Part shown: piece after piece, positions 44,242-54,055 of the stretch
How the letters are laid out: every line of letters starts with the position of its first letter
How positions within the stretch are numbered: position 1 is the stretch's first letter
Position numbers and translations under genes: made by a program
From: Flavobacterium potami
Lineage (GTDB): Bacteria > Bacteroidota > Bacteroidia > Flavobacteriales > Flavobacteriaceae
Reading direction: 5' to 3'
DNA: 64,000 bases
NCBI RefSeq assembly: GCF_020026915.1
Contig: NZ_JAINUY010000001.1
Span: 1,116,001-1,180,000, forward strand
Notes under the pieces: model-generated
What the model saw: the letters and a program-made list of their open reading frames with translations, nothing else
Databases searched by the model: none
Told to the model about the DNA's origin: nothing

Positions 44242-46893
44242 ATGAATACAATTCGACTTCAAAAATTTTCTTTTTTGACGACACTCTTTTTGGTGTTTTC
44301 AAGCCTGACATTTGCTCAGGGACCTGTACCTTTTACAATCAGTAATAATTCGACGTTTAATGATAACGAATTATATGTTGCCATTGTAGGTATCGATTAT
44401 ACAACGGGAAACCACGTTTGGGTAAATGCCAAAACGAGTCAGGTTTTGCCAATGAATGCTTCTTACAACACCGTTACAGGACCAACTTACGGCGGAAACA
44501 CAGGACCGGGACAAAATTCTAAATACGCGGCATGTTTTACCAAGTTGAGTGAAATTCCGAACAAAACTTTTACGCTTCCTTTAATTGCGGGTTGCAGGGT
44601 TTTTATTTCAAAAGGTTCACAATTATACTTTTACTTTTTTGGGGCGAATGGAGCTCCTTCTGGATATGCATCGCCAAATCCGCAGAATGCGACAGATCCA
44701 AATCAGGGCATTTTGTATGAAATGATTGAATTGACGAATAATCAGCATGGTTTCTTCGGAAATCCAACAAGAGTCGATTCATACAAATATCCAATGGGAT
44801 TGGAGTTGTTTGGCGCAAATGGTTACCAAAAGAAAGTGGGTGATTTGAAAAAACACGCTGATATTGTGGCCGCTTTCAAAGCGAATGTTCCGGCAGAATT
44901 TCAAGGTTGTGTAAACGATGCAACAGGAGAAATTACAGCACCTTCTAAAACTCCAGCTTATGCTGAAGGATCAGGACCATATGCAAATTATTTAAAATCA
45001 TACATCGATGCAATTTGGAACAAATACAAAAATGAAGATTTAATCTTTTACGCAGGAGATGCAGGAGTTTTTAAAGGAAGAGTTATTGGAGAACAACTAG
45101 AAATGGTTGGACAATCTGGTGCTTTTGTGGGAAGAACAGGACGTGTGCAAAACCGACCTTCAACTCAGGAGGCCTTGGAAGGAAAAGGTGTTTTGGACAG
45201 AAGATTGGTGGATGGAGATTTAGATCTTGTAATTCAATCACAATTAACGGCTGCGATTAACCGTCATGTTGTCAATACGACAACAGCTAATCCGGGTCAG
45301 CAAAATTGGTACGATGCATCGAAATATTATCAAGTAAATCCAACGAATCATTATTCTAAATTCTGGCATTTACCAGGAATCAATATTGATAATTTGGCTT
45401 ACGGATTTGCTTATGATGATGTTGCCGATCAGTCGCCATCGCTTCATTCGCCACAACCGACAAAAGTTATTGCTGTTTTTGGAGGTTATTATGGACTTAC
45501 GACGCCTTCAGTTCCGGCGACAACAGACGTAATCACAGTGTACAAAGATTGCAACTACACAGGATTCTCTGGCGGATTGACAATTGGAGATTATAATCTG
45601 GCTCGCTTAAATTCTTTAGGTGTTTTAAATGATGATATTTCTTCGCTAAAAATTACGCAAGGTTATCAGGCGATTTTGTATCAGGACGATAATTTTACAG
45701 GAGCTTCAACCGTAATTAATTCTGATAATGCTTGTTTGAATACCACTTGGAATGATAAAGTAAGTTCAATCAGAGTTATTGCAAACGGAAATACTACTTT
45801 AGGAAACCAAACATTTTTCCTTCAAAACAGAAATAGCGGTTTGTATATGGATGTTTGGAGTTCTAGCATGTCAAACGGAGCAGGAATCAATCAAGGCGCT
45901 TTGAATTCTGGAAATAACCAAAAATTTACGTTTACACACTTAGGAGACGGAATGTATAAAATCATTGCCAACCATAGCGGAATGTCAATGGATATCAACA
46001 ACTTCAATAAAGCCAATGGCGCGAGAGTAGAGCAATATCCATACAATGCTACAACGAATCAGCAGTTTATTTTGGTTTCTACAGGTGATGGTTATTATAA
46101 AATTGTTGCCCGTCACAGCGGAAGAATTGTCGAAGTGGCAGGAGCAAGCACAGCTTCTGGAGCAATTGTACAGCAATGGGATAACAACAACCAAACTTGC
46201 GGACAATGGAAATTAGTTCCAGCTACAAGTTCTCAAACTTCAGTTTTAATTCAGGCAGAAGATTATTCAGCAATGAGTGGAATTCAAGTGGAAGCGACAA
46301 CAGATACCGGTGGAGGTTCAAACGTTGGTTATACAGAAACTGGCGATTGGTTGGCGTACAACAATATCAATTTCCCGACAACGGGTTCTTACTTAATTGA
46401 ATACCGTGTAGCAAGTGCTGTTAATGGCGGAAAATTGTCTTCAGATTTAAATGGCGGAACAATTCTCTTAGGAAACGTTGATATTCCAAACACAGGAGGC
46501 TGGCAAAACTGGCAGACTGTTTCGCAGACTGTAAATGTAAATGCAGGAACATATAATTTCGGAATCTATATTCAAAATACTGGAATGAATATCAATTGGA
46601 TCAAAATTACAAAGACAGCAGGAACGGCTAGAATGGCTTCCGTGGAAACGGTAGAAGAAGAACCACTTGCAACTGAATTGAATGTTTACCCAAGTCCGGC
46701 AGAAAATACGCTTTTTGTGACAACTTCTGTAAGCGGAGAAAAAGTAAGCATTATAGATCAGACAGGAACACTGGTTTCTGAGCAGAAAATCAACAATAAC
46801 AGTATCGATGTTTCACGTCTTAGAACTGGAATCTATTTTGTTGTTTTCCATAAAGATGGTGCAAAAACAGTGAAACGTTTTATTAAAAAATAA
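44242..46893 (+). CDS. GH64 endo-beta-1,3-glucanase with crystallin, ricin and CBM6 modules, T9SS-secreted
   Basis: This secreted thaumatin-like beta-1,3-glucanase has 883 residues. After a signal peptide (ending SSLTFAQ) the GH64 domain spans about 25-415. Glu163 in YEMIELT and Asp179 in TRVDSYKYPM reproduce the catalytic pair and the 16-residue spacing known from the Streptomyces GH64 enzyme. Then come a beta/gamma-crystallin-like domain (about 428-515), a ricin-type trefoil/CBM13-like domain (about 523-660), a CBM6 (about 669-790) and a T9SS tail (YPSPAENTLF to RFIKK). GH64 enzymes release pentasaccharides from beta-1,3-glucan. The three binding modules are nearly identical to those of the protease gene downstream. 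Confidence 0.93.
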   Translation: MNTIRLQKFSFLTTLFLVFSSLTFAQGPVPFTISNNSTFNDNELYVAIVGIDYTTGNHVWVNAKTSQVLPMNASYNTVTGPTYGGNTGPGQNSKYAACFTKLSEIPNKTFTLPLIAGCRVFISKGSQLYFYFFGANGAPSGYASPNPQNATDPNQGILYEMIELTNNQHGFFGNPTRVDSYKYPMGLELFGANGYQKKVGDLKKHADIVAAFKANVPAEFQGCVNDATGEITAPSKTPAYAEGSGPYANYLKSYIDAIWNKYKNEDLIFYAGDAGVFKGRVIGEQLEMVGQSGAFVGRTGRVQNRPSTQEALEGKGVLDRRLVDGDLDLVIQSQLTAAINRHVVNTTTANPGQQNWYDASKYYQVNPTNHYSKFWHLPGINIDNLAYGFAYDDVADQSPSLHSPQPTKVIAVFGGYYGLTTPSVPATTDVITVYKDCNYTGFSGGLTIGDYNLARLNSLGVLNDDISSLKITQGYQAILYQDDNFTGASTVINSDNACLNTTWNDKVSSIRVIANGNTTLGNQTFFLQNRNSGLYMDVWSSSMSNGAGINQGALNSGNNQKFTFTHLGDGMYKIIANHSGMSMDINNFNKANGARVEQYPYNATTNQQFILVSTGDGYYKIVARHSGRIVEVAGASTASGAIVQQWDNNNQTCGQWKLVPATSSQTSVLIQAEDYSAMSGIQVEATTDTGGGSNVGYTETGDWLAYNNINFPTTGSYLIEYRVASAVNGGKLSSDLNGGTILLGNVDIPNTGGWQNWQTVSQTVNVNAGTYNFGIYIQNTGMNINWIKITKTAGTARMASVETVEEEPLATELNVYPSPAENTLFVTTSVSGEKVSIIDQTGTLVSEQKINNNSIDVSRLRTGIYFVVFHKDGAKTVKRFIKK

Positions 46894-46911
46894 TTTCAAA
46901 AGAAGTAAAAG

Positions 46912-46950
46912 CCTTGAACAATTTTTGAGGAAATGTTCAAGGTTACTTTT
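46912..46950 (+). terminator. Weak hairpin after GH64 gene
   Basis: CCTTGAACA (46912-46920) and TGTTCAAGG (46934-46942) form a 9-bp stem, followed by TTACTTTTT. It may attenuate rather than stop transcription into the GH18 gene. Confidence 0.5.
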
Positions 46951-46995
46951 TAGCAATAATTAACCCCTACTATTAACTATTGAAAATTGAATATT

Positions 46996-48621
46996 ATGAA
47001 AAATAATTACAAAAGAATGCCGCTAAAATGGAGCATCATTTTAGTATTAGGAGTTTTCAATTTGAGTATTGCCCAAAAAAAGGTAATTGCCTATATCCCC
47101 AATTGGATTGATTTAAACGCTTTTTCAAGTACCATTCAGTACAATAAATTAACGCACATTAATATTGCTTTCGAAAATCCTGATGCAAATGGATATTTGA
47201 GTTTTAATTCAGGAAGTAATACAATCATAAATGCAGCACATGCACAAAATGTCAAAGTTTTTGTTTCTCTCGGAGGAGGTTCTGTTTCTGAAGGAGGAGC
47301 AATTCGTGACAATTATTTTAATCTGATAACACCAGCAAATAGAACGGCTTTCATTCAGAAAATATACGATTATGTTGTCGCTCACAATTTTGATGGTGTA
47401 GATGTCGATTTAGAAGGACCAGCGATTAATGGCGATTATGGAGGATTTGTAATTGCTTTGGCAAATAAAATGCATGCCAATGGAAAATTGATTTCAGCAG
47501 CGCTTTCAGAAGGATATGGTGGTGCAAATGTACCTTCATCTACTTTTGCCGCTTACGACTGGATTAATATCATGGCTTATGATGCAACAGGTCCGTGGGC
47601 ACCTGGAAATCCTGGGCAGCATTCTCCTTACAGCATGGCGGTAAATCAGTTTAATTATTGGACAGGAAGAGGATTACCTGCAAGCAAAGCCGTAATTGGA
47701 GTTCCTTTTTATGGATATGGTTTTGGCGCTTCTGCTAATCAAGGAATTTCTTATGCGAATATCGTAGCGCAATATCCAGGTGCTGAAAATGTAGATCAAG
47801 TTGGAAACACAATTTATTACAACGGAATTCCGACAATCAAACAAAAAACAACTTTTGCGATTCAAAATGCAGCGGGAGTTATGATTTGGGAATTGTCTCA
47901 GGATGCAACAGGTTCAAAATCTTTGCTTAATGCCATTAATCAAGTTATTACGGGAAGCAATCCGCCAGCAACGGGAACTTTAATTCAAGCAGAAAATTAC
48001 AATGCTATGAGCGGTGTCCAAACCGAAGCAACAACAGATACAGGCGGTGGGCTAAATGTTGGTTATTGCGATACAGGCGATTGGATGGCATATTATAATA
48101 TTAATTTCCCAATTTCTGGTTCGTACCAAATTGAATATCGTGTTGCAAGTGCCGTTACAGGCGGAAGATTATCATCTGATTTAAACGCAGGAACGATTCA
48201 GCTTGGCGCTGTAAATGTACCCAATACTGGAGGATGGCAAAATTGGCAGACGATCACTCAAACCGTAAATGTAAATGCAGGAACGTATAACTTCGGAATC
48301 TATGTTCAAAATACAGGTTTTAATATCAACTGGTTTAGAATTACAAAATCGGGTTCAACGGCAAAATCTGCTGCGCCAGCTACAGAACAGTCTATTGCGA
48401 GTTTAGAAATTTATCCAAATCCAACAGAAAGTGAAATCTTTTTCAGTACGGAAGTTTCGGGTGGAAATGTAAATATTATTAATACTGAAGGCGGAGCAAC
48501 TGTTTCCTCTCAAACCGTAAACAACAATAGTGTAGATGTTTCGACTTTAAAAACGGGTACTTATTTAATTGCTGTTGAGAAAAATGGAATCAAAACGGTA
48601 AGACGTTTTATTAAGAAATAA
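46996..48621 (+). CDS. GH18 chitinase-type enzyme with CBM6, T9SS-secreted
   Basis: This secreted GH18 enzyme of 541 residues probably cleaves chitin or N-glycan chitobiose cores. The catalytic domain spans about 27-320 with the complete DxxDxDxE motif DGVDVDLEG (acid Glu140), KVFVSLGGGS before it, and MIWELSQDA near its end. A CBM6 (about 330-452) is closely related to those of the GH64 and protease proteins, and a T9SS tail (YPNPTESEIF to RFIKK) ends the protein. The ATG at 46996 is chosen over an in-frame TTG three codons earlier. It sits between the GH64 and protease genes, 102 bases after the former. Confidence 0.92.
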   Translation: MKNNYKRMPLKWSIILVLGVFNLSIAQKKVIAYIPNWIDLNAFSSTIQYNKLTHINIAFENPDANGYLSFNSGSNTIINAAHAQNVKVFVSLGGGSVSEGGAIRDNYFNLITPANRTAFIQKIYDYVVAHNFDGVDVDLEGPAINGDYGGFVIALANKMHANGKLISAALSEGYGGANVPSSTFAAYDWINIMAYDATGPWAPGNPGQHSPYSMAVNQFNYWTGRGLPASKAVIGVPFYGYGFGASANQGISYANIVAQYPGAENVDQVGNTIYYNGIPTIKQKTTFAIQNAAGVMIWELSQDATGSKSLLNAINQVITGSNPPATGTLIQAENYNAMSGVQTEATTDTGGGLNVGYCDTGDWMAYYNINFPISGSYQIEYRVASAVTGGRLSSDLNAGTIQLGAVNVPNTGGWQNWQTITQTVNVNAGTYNFGIYVQNTGFNINWFRITKSGSTAKSAAPATEQSIASLEIYPNPTESEIFFSTEVSGGNVNIINTEGGATVSSQTVNNNSVDVSTLKTGTYLIAVEKNGIKTVRRFIKK

Positions 48622-48625
48622 TTAT

Positions 48626-48720
48626 TTAACCGCAAAGACGCTAAGTTTTACGCAAGGTTCGCAAAGTTTATTTTATACTTTGCGAACTTTGCGATTGTCT
48701 TTGCGTGCTTTGCGGTTAAT
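48626..48720. repeat. CGCAAAG-family nested palindrome
   Basis: The outer parts TAACCGCAAAGACGC and GTGCTTTGCGGTTA enclose a perfect 11-bp inner stem, GTTCGCAAAGT (48657-48667) with ACTTTGCGAAC (48677-48687). It lies between the GH18 and protease genes. Confidence 0.8.
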
Positions 48721-48763
48721 CATCTAACAAATAGTTTCGTAACCCTTTTAGACCCCAAATCAT

Positions 48764-51634
48764 ATGAAAAACAATTACAGATTTAGTTTAAGTCTGCTCG
48801 TATTTTTAATTTTTGGAAGTTTTGCTTTTGCACAGACTTCATTAGGTTCGAGCAAGTCTTTTATGAATACTTTAAAGAAGGAATTGACAACTTCAACAAC
48901 TTCAAAAAGTGCTGAAAAAACAATTTTACTTCAGGCAGAAAATTCAAATTTTAATGGAAAAATAAATTACAAAGAATCAAATGCCACAAGCGAATTTTTA
49001 ATTGGTGAAATTAAAAATATCGAACAATCTTCTTTTTACATTAAAGTGAAAGAAAAGTCTTTGGAAGGTCATATTTTACTAAAGAAAACAAGAGAAGCTT
49101 ACAAATACTTTTCTGATGCTCAAGGAAATGCTTTTGTAGAAAAAGTAGATATTAATACTCTTGTTTGTATCGATTATAAAAACCTGCCAACAAAAGACAA
49201 TACCACTTCTAAAACAACTGCAGCAGCTGCAGTTGCCCCAGCTTTACTCGATTTACAAAGTTTACCAGGTGCAGCGGGCTGTATAATGCTCGATTTTGAC
49301 GGTTATTATATGCCAGCTGGAAATCTTTGGAACAACGGAAATGCGATTAATGCGGCACCTTCTGGAATGAATGATGCAGCAGTATTACAGCATTGGGAAG
49401 TAGTTTCAGAAGATTATCGTCCTTTTAATGTAAATATCACGACAAACGAGGCAGTTTTTAATTCGTACCCAAAAAACAGAAGAATGCGTGTCGTTATTAC
49501 ACCAACTAATACAGCGGCTCCGGGCGCAGGCGGTGTAGCTTATATCGGTTCTTTTAATTGGGATAATGATGTTCCTTGTTGGGTATTTCTAACTTCTGGA
49601 AAATCTGGTGGAGATGCTTCTTCACACGAAATTGGACATACTTTTGATCTCGGACACGACGGACGCACAAGTCCAGCCGAAGATTATTTTCTTGGTTTAG
49701 ACGGAACTTCATGGGCTCCAATTATGGGTGCAGGTTATTATAGACCTGTCGTGCAGTGGAGCAAAGGCGAATACAATAATGCCAACAACAAACAAGATGA
49801 TGTAGCGATTATTGCAAGCGCTAAATTCGGAGTTGGATACCGTGGTGATGATTACGGAAACAACACAGCTTCTGCAGCAACTTTAGATTACAATTCAAGC
49901 GGACAAATCAATCAGAAAAACGGAATTATTTCTAGCGAAGCTGATTATGATTTCTTCACTTTTACAACAGGCGGAGGAAACGTTTCGATTAATGCGAATA
50001 CAGTTTCAAGAGATGGAAATCTTCATTTATTAATTAGATTATTTAATTCGTCTGGTGCAGAAATGGGAACATATTGGAATTCTGATCCGTTTGCTTTGAA
50101 TGCTTCTATGAATGTAAATCTTCCTGCTGGAAAATACTTTATCGGAGTTGATGGAAATGGAGCCGGAAATGTCGGTAGTGGAGGTTATTCGGCGTATGGT
50201 TCTATTGGAAGTTATTCGATTACAGGAACAATTCCGCCGGGAGGAAATGTTAGTCCGTCAACAGATGTGATTACCGTTTACAAAGATTGTAACTATACAA
50301 GTTTCTCAGGCGGATTAACAATTGGTGATTATAATCTGGCTCGTTTAAATTCTTTAGGCGTTTTAAATGATGATATTTCTTCGCTAAGAATTACGCAAGG
50401 TTATCAGGCCATTTTATACATGGATGATAACTTTACAGGAGCTTCAACGGTAATTAATTCTGATAATTCTTGTTTGAATACCACTTGGAATGATAAAGTA
50501 AGTTCGATTCGAGTTATTGCAAACGGAACGACAACTTTAGGAAACCAAACTTTTTTCCTTCAAAACAGAAACAGTGGTTTGTATATGGATGTTTGGAATG
50601 CAAGCATGTCCAATGGAGCGGGAATCAATCAAGGTGGACTAACTTCAGGAAATAACCAAAAATTTACTTTTACTCATTTAGGCGACGGAATGTATAAGAT
50701 TATTGCCAATCACAGTGGACAGTCAATGGATGTGAATGGTTTTAATAAAGCAAATGGTACGCGCGTAGAGCAATATCCTTATAACGGAACAACGAATCAG
50801 CAATTTATTTTAGTTTCAACTGGCGATGGTTATTATAAAATTGTTGCCCGTCACAGCGGAAGAATTGTTGAGGTAGCTGGAGCAAGCACAGCTTCTGGCG
50901 CTATTGTACAGCAATGGGACAACAACAATCAGACTTGCGGACAATGGAAACTGATTGCTACTACAACTTCGCAAACATCAACTTTAATTCAGGCTGAAGA
51001 TTACTCGGCAATGAGTGGTATTCAAGTTGAAGCGACGACAGATACAGGTGGAGGTTCGAACGTAGGTTATACTGAAACTGGCGACTGGCTGGCTTACAAC
51101 AATATCAATTTTCCAACAACTGGTTCGTATCTAATTGAATATCGTGTAGCAAGCGGTGTTACAGGCGGAAGATTATCATCTGATTTAAATGGAGGAACTA
51201 TCATTTTAGGAAATGTCGATATTCCGAATACAGGAGGATGGCAGAATTGGCAAACAGTTACCCAAACGGTAAACGTTAACGCAGGAACGTATAATTTCGG
51301 AATCTACATTCAAAATACTGGAATGAACATCAACTGGATTAGAATTACAAAAGTAGGAGCAGGAGCACCAGTTTCTACTGCAATTCTTGAAGAAGAAACA
51401 GAAAGAGATGTGGCATTAAATATTTACCCAAATCCTGTTTCAGAAACGTTGTTTTTTACTACTGATGTTTCAGATGGTAATTTGAAAATTGTAGATTCTC
51501 AAACGGGTTCAATTGTTTCATCACAAAAAATAAATGAAAATAGCCTTAATGTTTCAAACTTGAGACAAGGGATTTATTTTATTGTTTTGGAGAAAAATGG
51601 TAAACAAACCATTAGACGTTTTATTAAAAAATAA
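48764..51634 (+). CDS. Metzincin metalloprotease with crystallin, ricin and CBM6 modules, T9SS-secreted
   Basis: This secreted zinc protease of 956 residues has a signal peptide ending at SFAFAQ and a propeptide-like region to about 155. The catalytic domain (about 160-365) has the metzincin zinc site HEIGHTFDLGHD (His288, His292, His298, base Glu289) and a Met-turn (PIMGAG, Met321). A PPC-type beta-sandwich follows (about 395-490), then crystallin (about 501), ricin (about 597), CBM6 (about 742) and a T9SS tail. The last 450 residues apart from the tail closely match the GH64 protein. A protease with glucan-binding modules fits the removal of proteins from a polysaccharide wall. Confidence 0.9.
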   Translation: MKNNYRFSLSLLVFLIFGSFAFAQTSLGSSKSFMNTLKKELTTSTTSKSAEKTILLQAENSNFNGKINYKESNATSEFLIGEIKNIEQSSFYIKVKEKSLEGHILLKKTREAYKYFSDAQGNAFVEKVDINTLVCIDYKNLPTKDNTTSKTTAAAAVAPALLDLQSLPGAAGCIMLDFDGYYMPAGNLWNNGNAINAAPSGMNDAAVLQHWEVVSEDYRPFNVNITTNEAVFNSYPKNRRMRVVITPTNTAAPGAGGVAYIGSFNWDNDVPCWVFLTSGKSGGDASSHEIGHTFDLGHDGRTSPAEDYFLGLDGTSWAPIMGAGYYRPVVQWSKGEYNNANNKQDDVAIIASAKFGVGYRGDDYGNNTASAATLDYNSSGQINQKNGIISSEADYDFFTFTTGGGNVSINANTVSRDGNLHLLIRLFNSSGAEMGTYWNSDPFALNASMNVNLPAGKYFIGVDGNGAGNVGSGGYSAYGSIGSYSITGTIPPGGNVSPSTDVITVYKDCNYTSFSGGLTIGDYNLARLNSLGVLNDDISSLRITQGYQAILYMDDNFTGASTVINSDNSCLNTTWNDKVSSIRVIANGTTTLGNQTFFLQNRNSGLYMDVWNASMSNGAGINQGGLTSGNNQKFTFTHLGDGMYKIIANHSGQSMDVNGFNKANGTRVEQYPYNGTTNQQFILVSTGDGYYKIVARHSGRIVEVAGASTASGAIVQQWDNNNQTCGQWKLIATTTSQTSTLIQAEDYSAMSGIQVEATTDTGGGSNVGYTETGDWLAYNNINFPTTGSYLIEYRVASGVTGGRLSSDLNGGTIILGNVDIPNTGGWQNWQTVTQTVNVNAGTYNFGIYIQNTGMNINWIRITKVGAGAPVSTAILEEETERDVALNIYPNPVSETLFFTTDVSDGNLKIVDSQTGSIVSSQKINENSLNVSNLRQGIYFIVLEKNGKQTIRRFIKK

Positions 51635-51690
51635 CCCATTTGCCATAATGGTTTTAGATACATTAAATTTTAGGTTTTTAATGTAATAAG

Positions 51691-51722
51691 AAGGCTGTCT
51701 ATTTTAGACGGCCTTTTTTTTT
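51691..51722 (+). terminator. Terminator after protease gene
   Basis: AAGGCTGTCTA and TAGACGGCCTT form a stem with one mismatch and a 3-base loop, followed by about eight T's. It ends the GH16-GH64-GH18-protease block. Confidence 0.8.
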
Positions 51723-51750
51723 AACGGTAATTTCGATAGTTACCAATAAC

Positions 51751-51939
51751 TAAAAGTTACGCAGAGTTCACGGAGGATACGCAGAGTTTGCAGAGGTTTT
51801 TAAATCTAAGATTATGCTCAAAGAGCAAAGTTCACAAAGCTTTATAAATCTAGCTTTGTGAACTTTTTTATTTTATAAAACTCAACTAAAAAAACTTTGA
51901 GAACTCTGCGTATCCTCCGTGAACTCTGCGTAACTTTTA
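51751..51939. repeat. Nested perfect palindrome, copy 1 (upstream of phosphoesterase gene)
   Basis: The outer arms at 51751-51788 and 51902-51939 are perfect complements over 38 bases (starting TAAAAGTTACGCAGAG). Inside, AAAGTTCACAAAGCT (51827-51841) and AGCTTTGTGAACTTT (51852-51866) form a perfect 15-bp stem with a 10-base loop. Copy 2 is at 54056-54240. The rest of the 451-base gap (51940-52085) shows no other feature. Confidence 0.92.
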
Positions 51940-52085
51940 ACCTGCTTTTCTGTTTTAAAAAAAAACATTATCATTTCCATAACACTATCATAAACTCATT
52001 TCAGCTTTTAATCTATAAAATTGCTGTCGATTAAAAGCTCCAAAACTTCTAATAAGTGTCCCCAATTTATTAAAGTCAAAAACCT

Positions 52086-54017
52086 ATGAATTTAAAATTT
52101 ACTTCACTTTTTATAGTGTCCTTTTTTGTTGTTTGTACCAGTTCCGTTTCTGCGCAGAAAAACAAAGATCTAAACGGAACACAAATCGCCTTTTTGTCCG
52201 ATGTGCATTTACAGGATTTATTTGGCGGATTTTCAGATTCAGATTACAAAGGCGTTCTCAATCCGAAAACAAATCAATATGCTTTGGTGCGAACTATGTC
52301 ATCGCAATTGCATTCTACCCGAATTTTCAATGAAAACTATTTTGCTTTTTTAGCCGCTTTAGAAGATATCGCCAAGCGAAAAATAAAGTATGTCGCATTG
52401 CCAGGAGATTACACAGATGATGGTCAGCCGATTCATGTTCGCGGTTTAGCCAAAATTTTTGAACAATATTCAAAAAAATACGGAATAGAATTTTTTATTA
52501 CCACTGGAAATCACGACCCTGTTGGACCTTTTGCGCAGGAATCCGGAAAGGAAGATTTTTTAGGAAAAGATGGTAAAAGTCAGCCCATTTATAGCAAAGA
52601 CGGTATGTATAAGCCCAATTTAAACATCGAACAGCCTGTTGTCCTAACAGCCGATATTGCTAAAATGGGTTATTTAGGAATTACGGATAATCTGAAAGAT
52701 TTTGGTTTTCATCCAAACCAAAAAAATAAATTTTGGGCAACACCTTTTTCGAATTATTCCAGTGAAAACTATTCGTTTGATAAAGCGCTAGAAAGTGCAA
52801 AATTGTCTAATCGTGTTTATGAAGTGGCGCCAGGTTATGAAGTGCCGGATGTTAGTTATGTCGTAGAACCAATCGATGGACTTTGGTTAATGGCAATTGA
52901 CGGAAACGTTTATATTCCGAAGAAAACCGATAGCGATCCAAAAGATTCTAAAAGCTATTCGGAAGCCAGCACGGGATATAACAATGTACTTTCAAACAAA
53001 AAACATTTGATTAAATGGGTAGCAGATATTTCAGCGCAAGCCCAAAAGCAAGGTAAAACTTTAGTAGCCTTTAGTCATTTTCCGATGATTGATTTTAATG
53101 ATGACGCTTCCGCGGAAATAAAAGAATTACTTGGTCCAAACAAATGGCAGTTAAATCGAGTTCCTGTTGAAGAAGTGGCGCAGGTTTTTGCTGATGCCGG
53201 ATTAAAAATTCATTTTGGAGGTCATATGCATATTAATGATACAGGAGTTAGAACTTCTCCAAAAGGAAATACTTTGGTGAATGTTCAAACGCCGTCGCTT
53301 GCTGCGTATATTCCAGCTTATAAATTATTGACTTTAAAGAAAGATAATGTAGTCGATATTCAAACCATTACAATTGACAATGTTCCAAGATACGATGAAC
53401 TTTTCGATTTGTATAAAATGGAATATCAGTTTTTAGAAAGTCAAAACGCAAAAGATATTTGGAATATCGATATTTTAAAAACCAAAAATTACCATGATTT
53501 TACCGATTTTCATTTGAAAGAATTGGTTCGTCTTCGTTTTCTAAAAGACGATTGGCCTTCAAATTTCAAAGATTTTATTTTGAATATTTCTGCGAAGGAT
53601 TTATTGGTTTTAGCAAACATAAAATCGGATAAAGATTTTGATTTTATATTGAAGAATAAAGAGCAGTTTCAGAAAGAATGGAAAGAAGCGGAAATCAAAT
53701 CGGAACAGATTTTAGCTAAAAACAAACTCAAAAACAAAGATTTCAACTGGATAGGAAATGATCTTTTAATTGATTTTTATCGTTTCAGAAGTGCAGACGA
53801 ATTGGCTCTTGCTGATGTTGGTGTTGAAAGAGCAAAGCAATATAAAGTTATATCTGATTTGTTTTTAGAAGGTTCTAAAGCTGATCTTTCAAACAATACT
53901 GCGCTTCAAAAACAAATGAAGCTATTCTTGATTATCTTCAATAAATTCATGCATGAAGTTCCTGCCGACCATTTTTCTGTTGATTTGAAAAGTGGTGCTG
54001 TTAAGAGTTTGAAGTGA
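52086..54017 (+). CDS. Secreted calcineurin-like metallophosphoesterase
   Basis: This exported phosphoesterase of 643 residues has a signal peptide ending near SSVSAQ. The dinuclear-metal motifs are present in order: LSDVHLQ (about residue 38), PGDYTDD (about 107), TGNHDP (about 140), AFSHFPMID (about 327) and FGGHMHIND (about 378). The last 200 residues are helical, charged and not assignable. Substrates of such enzymes include nucleotides, phospholipids and sugar phosphates; nothing here decides which. The gene is flanked on both sides by copies of one nested palindrome. It follows the wall-degrading cluster and faces a PI-PLC gene. Confidence 0.88.
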   Translation: MNLKFTSLFIVSFFVVCTSSVSAQKNKDLNGTQIAFLSDVHLQDLFGGFSDSDYKGVLNPKTNQYALVRTMSSQLHSTRIFNENYFAFLAALEDIAKRKIKYVALPGDYTDDGQPIHVRGLAKIFEQYSKKYGIEFFITTGNHDPVGPFAQESGKEDFLGKDGKSQPIYSKDGMYKPNLNIEQPVVLTADIAKMGYLGITDNLKDFGFHPNQKNKFWATPFSNYSSENYSFDKALESAKLSNRVYEVAPGYEVPDVSYVVEPIDGLWLMAIDGNVYIPKKTDSDPKDSKSYSEASTGYNNVLSNKKHLIKWVADISAQAQKQGKTLVAFSHFPMIDFNDDASAEIKELLGPNKWQLNRVPVEEVAQVFADAGLKIHFGGHMHINDTGVRTSPKGNTLVNVQTPSLAAYIPAYKLLTLKKDNVVDIQTITIDNVPRYDELFDLYKMEYQFLESQNAKDIWNIDILKTKNYHDFTDFHLKELVRLRFLKDDWPSNFKDFILNISAKDLLVLANIKSDKDFDFILKNKEQFQKEWKEAEIKSEQILAKNKLKNKDFNWIGNDLLIDFYRFRSADELALADVGVERAKQYKVISDLFLEGSKADLSNNTALQKQMKLFLIIFNKFMHEVPADHFSVDLKSGAVKSLK

Positions 54018-54055
54018 TTCAGTAACCGCAATTTTTTTTAACCGCAAAGGGCGCT

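Noticed and set aside
45523..51360. Recent gene conversion as the cause of the shared GH64/protease cassette
   Set aside because: The DNA differs at many third codon positions while the protein is conserved, which fits an older duplication under selection.
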